DNA of 64,000 bases. Source: Rhodobiaceae bacterium (GTDB lineage: Bacteria; Pseudomonadota; Alphaproteobacteria; RS24). The stretch is from positions 1-64,000 of the forward strand of contig JAHEGN010000006.1 of the NCBI GenBank assembly GCA_024645085.1. Direction: 5' to 3'. The stretch's first letter is position 1. Each line of letters begins with the position of its first letter. The notes beneath the pieces are model-generated. The model was not told where the DNA came from and searched no databases. It saw only the letters and a program-made list of their open reading frames with translations. Shown here piece after piece: positions 45,176 to 52,364 of this stretch. A program made the position numbers and the translations under genes.

Positions 45176-45314
45176 AGCCTGCCGACAGCCTAGCGCAAAA
45201 ACCACAATCATTGAAGTTACAGGCGTGACATTTTGCCATGCAGCAAAGTGCCAAAAGGCTAGCGCGCTGTGGTGCAACTGGGTAAGCTGAAAAGCTAATT
45301 GACGGGAGAGCGAC

Positions 45315-46523
45315 ATGACAGCTGTGGATCAAAAACAACTGCAAGAATTTAAGCAGCAAGCGGAAGCTTGGTTTGCCGAGAATACGCCGCGCGAGGTAGA
45401 TTTCATGCTGCCTTTGACCTTTATGGAGGTTGGCACGGATCAGCAATTTGAATTTTTGCGGGCGTGGCAAAATAAGGTTTATGAGGCTGGCTATTTGGGC
45501 GCCCATTGGCCGAAAGAATTTGGCGGCGGCGGCCTTGATCGGGCCTTCCAAGATGTGGCAACCAAAGCCATGGCGGCTGAGCGCACACCGATTATGCTCA
45601 ATGCTATTGGCTTGAACTGGACGGGCCCATTGTTGCTCGACCGCGGATCAGAAGAAGAAAAGAAAAAATATATTAAAGGTATTTTGTCGGCTGAAGAAAT
45701 TTGGTGCCAAGGGTTTTCTGAGCCTGACCATGGCTCTGACCTCGGCAATGCGCAAACCCGCGCCGTGCGCGAGGGTGATGAATATGTCATCAATGGTTCA
45801 AAAATTTGGACGACGCAGGGCAATTATGCCGATTATATGATTTTGCTGGCCCGCACCAATCCGCAAGCGGAAAGCAAATATAAAGGTTTGAGCTTTTTCC
45901 TATCGCCGATGAAAGGCCAAGGCATTGAGACCGTGCCGATTCGCAAATTGACCGGCGAATATGGCTTTACCCAAACATTTTTTGACAATGCGCGCATTCC
46001 CGCTTCTTGCTTAATGGGGCAAGAGGGCGAGGGCTGGCTGATTGCCATGCAAACATTGGAATATGAGCGCGGCGCGCGTTCAGGTCAGGCTGGCGGTCAT
46101 GTGATGATGTCGGCCGACCCAGCCGATATTCTGGAATTGGCGCGCCATGCGCAAATCAATGGTAAACCTGCCATTGAGGATCCGGCCATTCGCGAGGAAT
46201 TAGTGGCGCTGATGACCGAAGCCCGCGCTTTGGGCTTGAACAGCCGCCGCGATAAAATTCAACCTTTGGCGCAAGACCGGCCAATGTCGCTGGCCTTGGG
46301 AAGCAAGCTGGCCAGCACCGATTTTTATCAGCGTCTGAATGCCTTTGCCATTGCCATGCAGGGCACACGCGCGGCTTATTATGTCGGCGATCCGCAAGCC
46401 CATGACAATGGCGTTTGGCAGCGTGGCTATTTGAATAGTTTCTCGGCCACTATTGGCGGCGGCACGTCGCAAATTCAGCGCAATATTATTGGCGAGCATG
46501 TTTTGGGCCTGCCGAAAGGCTAA
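45315..46523 (+). CDS. Acyl-CoA dehydrogenase, large subunit of a pair
   Basis: This 402-residue acyl-CoA dehydrogenase has FSEPDHGSDL and KIWTTQGNYADYMILLART (FAD and substrate site), and ends GGGTSQIQRNIIGEHVLGLP. The usual C-terminal base Glu (YEG in MCAD) is replaced by GGG; a Glu in LEYERG (E251) is at the place used by isovaleryl-type enzymes. Together with the gene 27 bases downstream, it resembles heteromeric FadE pairs of steroid, cyclic or dicarboxylic (PimC/PimD-like) catabolism. GGGAGAG lies upstream of the ATG. Confidence 0.9.
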   Translation: MTAVDQKQLQEFKQQAEAWFAENTPREVDFMLPLTFMEVGTDQQFEFLRAWQNKVYEAGYLGAHWPKEFGGGGLDRAFQDVATKAMAAERTPIMLNAIGLNWTGPLLLDRGSEEEKKKYIKGILSAEEIWCQGFSEPDHGSDLGNAQTRAVREGDEYVINGSKIWTTQGNYADYMILLARTNPQAESKYKGLSFFLSPMKGQGIETVPIRKLTGEYGFTQTFFDNARIPASCLMGQEGEGWLIAMQTLEYERGARSGQAGGHVMMSADPADILELARHAQINGKPAIEDPAIREELVALMTEARALGLNSRRDKIQPLAQDRPMSLALGSKLASTDFYQRLNAFAIAMQGTRAAYYVGDPQAHDNGVWQRGYLNSFSATIGGGTSQIQRNIIGEHVLGLPKG

Positions 46524-46550
46524 GGTTCACTGGCGCCAGAGGAGAGACAT

Positions 46551-47690
46551 ATGTCAGCTTTAATTAATGCGGGCCTGACCCCAAGCATTGGACTGAGTGA
46601 AGAACAAGCGCAATTGATTGATATTGCGCAAAATTTCTGTCGCGATAAATCGCCCATAGATCAAGTACGCAAGCTGCTCGATGACGACACAGGATTCGAC
46701 CCAGCGGTTTGGCGCGAGATTGCCGAACTGGGTTGGTTGGGCATTGGTGTGCCGGAAGAATTTGGCGGCATAGGGCTTGGGCTTGGCGAGCTGGTGCCGA
46801 TTGTCGAGCAAATGGGGCGCCATTTAATGGCTCTGCCATTTGTGTCCACTATTGTTGCGGCGCAAGCTATTTTGCACGCGGGCACCAGCCAACAGCAGCA
46901 AAAATATCTGCCAGCTTTGGCCAGTGGCACGGCGGCAAGTTTGGCGCTATGCGAAGAAAACGCTGATTGGGATTTGGAAAACATTAGTTGTACGGCAAGC
47001 CAGACCGATCAGGGGCTGGTTTTGTCGGGGCGTAAATTTTTGGTTACCGATGCGCACCAAGCTGAGCTGTTTATTGTCTCGGTTCGTTATGATGACAAGC
47101 CAGCTTTGGTCATTGTGCCGCGCGCGGCCTTGGCCGAAGGGGCGATGAGCCGTGAGAAAATCATTGATGATACACGCCGCTCCTATGCGCTTGATTTGAA
47201 CGGTGTTTGCGTTGACGCCGATAGTTTGATGGAACAGGCAAAAGCGGCGGAAACGCTGGCTTATATTGAATTGGCCAGCTCATTATTGTTAGCGGCCGAA
47301 ATGGTTGGTGGCGCCTATAATGTCATTGATTACACGCTGGATTATCTCAAAACCCGTAAGCAATTCGGCAAGCTAATCGGCAGTTATCAGTCATTGAAAC
47401 ACACTATGGTCGATGCCCATATGGGCTATGAGCGGGCTCGTTCGCATTTATACAGCGCCGCTTATCTTTTTGATCAGCAAGGCGAGGGCGAAGTGGCCGT
47501 GCGCATGGCCAAGGCGGAAGCCAATGAAGCGTTTTCTTTTGCGGCTGACCGCGCCATTCAGTTCCATGGTGGGTTTGGTTTTACTTATGATTGCGACGCA
47601 CAATTATACCGCCGTCGTGCCATATGGTGTTCGGCCCTGCACGGAGATGCCCGCTATCACCGCCGCAAATTAGCCGATTTAATGTTATAA
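46551..47690 (+). CDS. Acyl-CoA dehydrogenase, small subunit of a pair
   Basis: This 379-residue protein is a second acyl-CoA dehydrogenase-fold chain. It shows LGWLGIGVPEEFGGIGLG and a good C-terminal domain (TLDYLKTRKQFGKLIGSYQSLKHTMVD, FHGGFGFTYDCDAQLYRR), but the FAD-contact middle part (LALCEENADWD) is divergent. Adjacency to the first chain suggests an alpha2-beta2 enzyme. GAGGAGAG lies upstream of the ATG. Its end overlaps no gene; the protease gene starts 74 bases later. Confidence 0.87.
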   Translation: MSALINAGLTPSIGLSEEQAQLIDIAQNFCRDKSPIDQVRKLLDDDTGFDPAVWREIAELGWLGIGVPEEFGGIGLGLGELVPIVEQMGRHLMALPFVSTIVAAQAILHAGTSQQQQKYLPALASGTAASLALCEENADWDLENISCTASQTDQGLVLSGRKFLVTDAHQAELFIVSVRYDDKPALVIVPRAALAEGAMSREKIIDDTRRSYALDLNGVCVDADSLMEQAKAAETLAYIELASSLLLAAEMVGGAYNVIDYTLDYLKTRKQFGKLIGSYQSLKHTMVDAHMGYERARSHLYSAAYLFDQQGEGEVAVRMAKAEANEAFSFAADRAIQFHGGFGFTYDCDAQLYRRRAIWCSALHGDARYHRRKLADLML

Positions 47691-47764
47691 ACGATTTGCT
47701 GTGGCGCACGGCTCTTGAAAAAATCCATGGCTTCAACGACAATAAAGCCAAAAGGAGAATAGCT

Positions 47765-49237
47765 GTGCCCGCTTTGAGCTTTATCGATATGAAACAAGGA
47801 CGCGCGCCCTTGAAAGGCGCGCAAGCCTGGCTGGTCGGCTGTTTTCTGCTGCTGTTCTTAACCGCTTGTGGCGCGCCGCAGATTGATCCGCAAGAAGAAG
47901 TAAAAATTGGGGCGCGATTGCACCCCAAAATCATTGAAGAATATGGCGGCGTTTACGATGATGCGCGGGTCAAAGCCTATGTCGAAACTGTGATGCAACG
48001 CATCGCTAACGCCTCTGACAATCCGAACCAAGCTTATCGCATTACGGTTTTAGACACGCCCATCGTTAATGCTTTCGCCCTGCCGGGCGGTTATACTTAT
48101 GTCACTCGCGGACTATTGGCGCTGGCCAATAATGAAGCCGAATTGGCCGGCGTTATCGGCCATGAAATTGCCCATGTAACGGCGCGTCATAGCGCCAAAC
48201 GCCAGTCGACGGCGCAGGGGGCAGCCGTATTGGCGACCGTGCTTGGTGCTGTGGTCAGTTCGGCCAGCGGCATTAATGCGGGTCTGACCAGTGATTTAAT
48301 TAATTTGGGCGGTGGCGCTTTATTGGCTGGTTATAGTCGCGAGCAAGAATATGAGGCGGATAATTTGGGCATTGCGGCTTTGGCGCGGGCCGGATATGAG
48401 CCACATGCACAGGCTGATTTTTTAGAATCGCTTGGCCGATATGCTGCCTATCAATCTGGCAGTGGCGTGAAAAGTTCGACCGGCTGGTTCGACAGTCACC
48501 CAAACACCAGTGAGCGTGTCGACAAAGCCAATGAAAAAGCCGAGGCCAAAAAATTGCCGACCAGCACGCAAATTGATGCGGCTAGATATTTATCGGTGAT
48601 TGATGGCTTGCTGTATGGCGACGGGGTTGAGCAGGGCGTGGTCAATGGCCGCCGTTTTGCCCATCCCGATTTGCGCCTTTCCTTCAAAGTGCCGCCAGGC
48701 TTTGAAATCACCAATGCACCAGACAAAGTAACGGCGGAACATAAAGTCGGTGTAAAAATTATTTTTGATGTGGCGCCGATTCCCAAGGGGCTGGGTCTGG
48801 CAGAATATGTCGCTGATGTTTGGGGCCCAACCGGACATATTGGCCGCGTCCAAAAAACCACCATCAACCGCCGCGACGCCGCCATGGGCAAAGTCAGAAC
48901 TAAGGAAGGCGTGGCCCATTTATTGGCCATTGACTATGAAGAGGGCAAGGTTTTCCGATTTGGTGTGATTGCTCCTTCTGGACAGCAAAGCAACGCTGAA
49001 AGCGCCTTTGCCAGTTTGCGCCAGAATATTAATTTCCTGAGTGAAGCAGCGGCCAATGCCATTAAGCCATTGCGCATATCGGTGATTACCGTCCAGAGCG
49101 GAGACAATATTGCCAGCCTCAGCCGATTAATGGCAGACGGCGGTACCAATAAGCAATCACTGTTCATGGTGCTCAACGGCCTAAAAGATGGCGATGTTAT
49201 TGAACCAGGTCAGCAGCTTAAACTGATTTCCAATTAA
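47765..49237 (+). CDS. M48-family metalloprotease lipoprotein with LysM-like end
   Basis: This 490-residue lipoprotein has a signal peptide with lipobox LTAC (C35), then an M48 protease domain with HEIAH (H133, E134, H137) and a downstream EYEADNLG carrying the third zinc ligand. The C-terminal part (about 300-490) includes a LysM-like segment ITVQSGDNIASLSRLM...VIEPGQQLKLIS. It resembles BepA/YfgC-type envelope quality-control proteases. I chose GTG 47765 because AAGGAG lies 7 bases upstream; ATG 47792 is the next in-frame candidate. It abuts the convergent rpoH. Confidence 0.9.
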   Translation: MPALSFIDMKQGRAPLKGAQAWLVGCFLLLFLTACGAPQIDPQEEVKIGARLHPKIIEEYGGVYDDARVKAYVETVMQRIANASDNPNQAYRITVLDTPIVNAFALPGGYTYVTRGLLALANNEAELAGVIGHEIAHVTARHSAKRQSTAQGAAVLATVLGAVVSSASGINAGLTSDLINLGGGALLAGYSREQEYEADNLGIAALARAGYEPHAQADFLESLGRYAAYQSGSGVKSSTGWFDSHPNTSERVDKANEKAEAKKLPTSTQIDAARYLSVIDGLLYGDGVEQGVVNGRRFAHPDLRLSFKVPPGFEITNAPDKVTAEHKVGVKIIFDVAPIPKGLGLAEYVADVWGPTGHIGRVQKTTINRRDAAMGKVRTKEGVAHLLAIDYEEGKVFRFGVIAPSGQQSNAESAFASLRQNINFLSEAAANAIKPLRISVITVQSGDNIASLSRLMADGGTNKQSLFMVLNGLKDGDVIEPGQQLKLISN

Positions 49238-50131
49238 TTAAATCAGACCGGCGTGTTGCGGGTCGCCGTTGGTTTTCTCCAGCAGAATATTTTTCATTTT
49301 GCCGAGCGCCTCGTGTTCGATTTGGCGCACACGCTCTTTGGAAATACCCAATTCATCACCAAGCCGTTCTAAGGTCACGGTTTCCTCGGTTAAGCGGCGC
49401 GAACGGATAATAATCAGCTCACGCGGGTTGAGGTTTTCCAATGCATCGCTGATCCAGTTTTTACGCTGGTGCGTGTCCAATTTTTCGCCGACTTCATCGT
49501 CCGGCAAGGCACGGTCGCAGACCAAAAGATCCTGCCATTCGCTAACATTACCGTCGCCGGATTTGTCTGAAATGGTGGCATTTAACGAGCGGTCATTGCC
49601 TTCCATACGGCCCTCCATACGCTCGACATCCTCGACCCGCACACCCAATTCACGGGCTACATAATCGCGGCTTTCATGGGTCATATTGCTGCCAATATCG
49701 TTAATTTTGGCACGCAAACGGCGCATGTTGAAAAATAAAGACTTTTGCGCTGCCGTCGTGCCGGTTCGCACAATTGACCAATTACGCAGAACATAATCTT
49801 GAATGGCTGAGCGGATCCACCAACCTGCATAGGTCGAAAAACGGACTTCGCGGTCAGCGTCAAAGCGATTAGCTGCTTGCATGAGGCCGATATTGCCTTC
49901 TTGAATTAAGTCGGCCATTGGCAGGCCGTAATTGCGGAACTTGCTGGCCAGCGCCACCACCAAACGCATGTGTGCGCTGGTTAATTCGTGAAGCGCTTTT
50001 TCATCCTGAGTTTCGGCCCATTTACGCGCCAAAATTTGTTCGTGTTCGAGTTCCAAAAGCGGCAGTTGCATCGCTTTTTTAATAAAGCGACGGGTCGATT
50101 GAACAGTTTCTTGTGTGTCTAAATGAGCCAT
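49238..50131 (-). CDS. rpoH: Heat-shock sigma factor RpoH
   Basis: RpoH (sigma-32) directs transcription of chaperone and protease genes. The 297-residue protein has region 2 (ADLIQEGNIGLMQAANRFD, then FSTYAGWWIRSAIQDYVLRNWS), the RpoH box QKSLFFNMRRLRAKI and region 4 (LGDELGISKERVRQIEHEAL). AGGAGATA precedes the ATG. It lies 68 bases downstream of carD on the same strand. Some alphaproteobacteria have several RpoH paralogues; which one this is cannot be told. Confidence 0.96.
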   Translation of the reverse strand: MAHLDTQETVQSTRRFIKKAMQLPLLELEHEQILARKWAETQDEKALHELTSAHMRLVVALASKFRNYGLPMADLIQEGNIGLMQAANRFDADREVRFSTYAGWWIRSAIQDYVLRNWSIVRTGTTAAQKSLFFNMRRLRAKINDIGSNMTHESRDYVARELGVRVEDVERMEGRMEGNDRSLNATISDKSGDGNVSEWQDLLVCDRALPDDEVGEKLDTHQRKNWISDALENLNPRELIIIRSRRLTEETVTLERLGDELGISKERVRQIEHEALGKMKNILLEKTNGDPQHAGLI

Positions 50132-50199
50132 ATGTATATCTCCTATAAAGAGATACGTCGGCGTGGCCCGTTTGGTTCACATTTATTTCAGAAAATTTC

Positions 50200-50973
50200 C
50201 TAGGCACCATCTGTATCCGGCTGACGACGTGCGCCACCGGTGGTTTTGGCAAGAATGGCCTCTAATTCGACAATCGCCTCATCCTCAGTCACTTTATCAA
50301 TCGTCGCCACTTCGCGCGCCATGCGCTCAAGCGCGCGCTCATAAAGCTGGCGTTCGGAATAAGACTGCTCGGGCTGATTTTCATTACGAAACAGATCGCG
50401 GACAACTTCTGAAATGGCAATCAAATCGCCTGAGTTGATTTTTGCTTCATATTCCTGCGCCCGACGGCTCCACATGGTGCGTTTAACGCGAGCCCGTCCT
50501 TTAAGAGTTTTCATTGCGCCTTCTAAGATGCTCGGATCGGCCAGCTTACGCATGCCAATTTGCACGGCTTTATCGAGAGGCACGCGCAATACCATTTTCT
50601 CTTTTTCAAAATTAACGACAAACATTTCCAAAGACATGCCAGCCACTTCTTGGGTAACGATTTCGGTTACCTGACCGACACCATGTGCCGGATAGACAAC
50701 ATATTCAGCAACTTTGAAGCCCTGAGCCGAACGCCGCACGACTTCCTTAGCGGCAGGTTTCTTCGTAGCAGGTTTTTTTGCAACAGGCTTTTGGGCAGTT
50801 GTTTTCTTCTCAACCGGCTTTTTCGCTGCTGGTTTTTTCGCTGCGGCGGGCTTTTTAGCGGCTGGTCGCTTTGCTGCCGTTGTTTTTGGTGCTGTGGTTT
50901 TCTTTTCTGTTGGTTTCTTGCTGGCAGGTTTTTTGGCCGCAGGTTTTGCGGCAACTTTGCGCGTGGTCGCCAT
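50200..50973 (-). CDS. carD: CarD-family transcription regulator with histone H1-like N-terminal tail
   Basis: CarD/CdnL proteins bind RNA polymerase and stabilise open promoter complexes. Residues about 85-240 of this 257-residue protein are a standard CarD domain (YVVYPAHGVGQVTEI, VPLDKAVQIGMRKL, MWSRRAQEYEAKINSGDL, SYSERQLYERALERMAREVA). The first 80 residues are a low-complexity tail with about 24 lysines and repeated AAKKP/KKPA units, like bacterial histone H1-like or AlgP tails. Usual alphaproteobacterial CarD is about 170 residues. GGAGAG is well placed before the ATG. Neighbours fdxA and rpoH follow a conserved order. Confidence 0.93.
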   Translation of the reverse strand: MATTRKVAAKPAAKKPASKKPTEKKTTAPKTTAAKRPAAKKPAAAKKPAAKKPVEKKTTAQKPVAKKPATKKPAAKEVVRRSAQGFKVAEYVVYPAHGVGQVTEIVTQEVAGMSLEMFVVNFEKEKMVLRVPLDKAVQIGMRKLADPSILEGAMKTLKGRARVKRTMWSRRAQEYEAKINSGDLIAISEVVRDLFRNENQPEQSYSERQLYERALERMAREVATIDKVTEDEAIVELEAILAKTTGGARRQPDTDGA

Positions 50974-51087
50974 AATGAGCTCTCCGAGACGGTTTTGCCG
51001 TCAAAAATAGTTTAAGGCGTGACGCCGTTAACAGATAAAGTGTGTATCACAAAAATCAGCAATTTTCAATTGTCGCGAAAAGTCAGA

Positions 51088-51426
51088 TTAGTCGCCTTCG
51101 CCTTCTTCGGCAGAAAAATGCTCTTCGTATTTATTTTCCTTACCGAGGAAGTCATCGGCATCAGCCGGCGCGTCCTTTTTAATCGTGATATTGGGCCAGA
51201 TATCGGCATATTTTGTGTTCAGGTCGAGCCATTTTTCAAGCCCCGGTTCTGTATCGGCTTTAATCGCCTCGGCCGGGCACTCTGGTTCGCAGACGCCGCA
51301 ATCAATGCATTCATCGGGATGAATGACCAACATATTCTCGCCCTCATAGAAACAATCAACTGGGCAGACTTCAACACAGTCTGTGTATTTACATTTAATG
51401 CAGGCGTCGGTCACAATATATGTCAT
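51088..51426 (-). CDS. fdxA: Seven-iron ferredoxin (FdxA type)
   Basis: This 112-residue ferredoxin has nine cysteines spaced like Azotobacter ferredoxin I: C9, C12, C17, C21, C25 and C40, C43, C46, C50. By analogy C9, C17 and C50 hold a [3Fe-4S] cluster and C21, C40, C43 and C46 a [4Fe-4S] cluster. The acidic C-terminal tail is usual. Its redox partner is unknown. It lies downstream of the helicase, S4 and TerB genes and upstream of carD on the same strand. Confidence 0.95.
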   Translation of the reverse strand: MTYIVTDACIKCKYTDCVEVCPVDCFYEGENMLVIHPDECIDCGVCEPECPAEAIKADTEPGLEKWLDLNTKYADIWPNITIKKDAPADADDFLGKENKYEEHFSAEEGEGD

Positions 51427-51441
51427 TGAAAAATCCTAATC

Positions 51442-51912
51442 TTAGTCTTGTTGCGCGGCTAGAGCAGTTTCAGCCGCTTTGCGCGCTGCCCCTGCGTCTT
51501 GGTCGCTCACATGTATAAGCCCTGCCACGCGGCGGAGCAAGTTGGCTTCATAATCATCAACCACGCCATCGCTGAGCACAATCTGCCAGAGCAATTGCAT
51601 CAACATTTGTTTGTGGCTTTCGTCGAAATTGGTATTAATCAATTGGGTGAATTGAAACAAGTCATTGGCCGCATCAATGGCAGCATGGGCTTGTTCCAGC
51701 AATTCTTGTGCCTCGGTTTCACCGAGGCCAAAATAAGGGCCGATAAGGCGTTTCAAGAGCGCTGCTTCACCGTCATCAATATGCCCGTCAATTTGCGCCG
51801 CCCGCACCAATAAGGCAGCGGCCGCCACATGTAGGCGATCAGCCGCTTCAGGGGCGCTGGTGCTGGTCACGGGGCTGTTAAAAAGTTTTTTCAATCTATC
51901 AAGCATGAGCAT
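51442..51912 (-). CDS. TerB-like protein
   Basis: A 156-residue helical protein with two acidic, EF-like repeats typical of the TerB fold: AAQIDGHIDDGEAALLKRL and VLSDGVVDDYEANLLRRVAGL. TerB-fold proteins are widespread and most are not tellurite resistance factors; here no other ter gene is near, so such a role is unlikely. The first ATG is 51912, another in frame is at 51906. It stands between the S4 protein and fdxA. Confidence 0.84.
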   Translation of the reverse strand: MLMLDRLKKLFNSPVTSTSAPEAADRLHVAAAALLVRAAQIDGHIDDGEAALLKRLIGPYFGLGETEAQELLEQAHAAIDAANDLFQFTQLINTNFDESHKQMLMQLLWQIVLSDGVVDDYEANLLRRVAGLIHVSDQDAGAARKAAETALAAQQD

Positions 51913-51956
51913 GCTTTTAGCTTGTTATGGCGCGTCTTACAATTGCTTAGAGAAAA

Positions 51957-52361
51957 TTAGTCGCCATCGACGCTTTTGTCGATAAAGGCGGTTATTTGTC
52001 GGCGTTGCTTTTTGGTTGGTCGACCACTGCCACTTGGTCGAAAAGCAATTTTTTCCTCGGCTGTTTTGGGGCGTGGCGGGTCACGGTCAATATACAGAGT
52101 TTGGGCTTCGGGTGCAGGCCCGCGTCGGCTGCTGAGAGCCACCACTTCAATGGTGCGAATATGGTCGTTCAAGCCGAACACTAAGACATCGCCAACCCTC
52201 AATTGCGCGCTGGCGCGGGTTTGCTTGGTGGCGTTAATGCGCAAGTTGCCATTGCCAACAAACCGCGTGGCAAGGGTGCGGGTTTTGAAAAACCGCGCGT
52301 GCCATAACCATTTATCGGCCCGCATGGGGGCTGAGGTGGTAGGCGGAGATTGTTGCGTCAT
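51957..52361 (-). CDS. S4-domain RNA-binding protein (Hsp15-like)
   Basis: This 134-residue protein has an S4 domain at about 13-75 (MRADKWLWHARFFKTRTLATRFV, with VGDVLVFGLNDHIRTIEVVALSSRRG) and a basic C-terminal tail. It resembles Hsp15, which binds 50S subunits carrying stalled chains, although the exact role in alphaproteobacteria is not known. It starts 3 bases after the helicase stop and is surely co-transcribed with it. Confidence 0.9.
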   Translation of the reverse strand: MTQQSPPTTSAPMRADKWLWHARFFKTRTLATRFVGNGNLRINATKQTRASAQLRVGDVLVFGLNDHIRTIEVVALSSRRGPAPEAQTLYIDRDPPRPKTAEEKIAFRPSGSGRPTKKQRRQITAFIDKSVDGD

Positions 52362-52364
52362 TGC

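Noticed and set aside
50990-51004. GACGG/CCGTC hairpin upstream of carD
   Set aside because: A 5-bp stem without a T-run in the right place is too weak to call a terminator or regulatory element.
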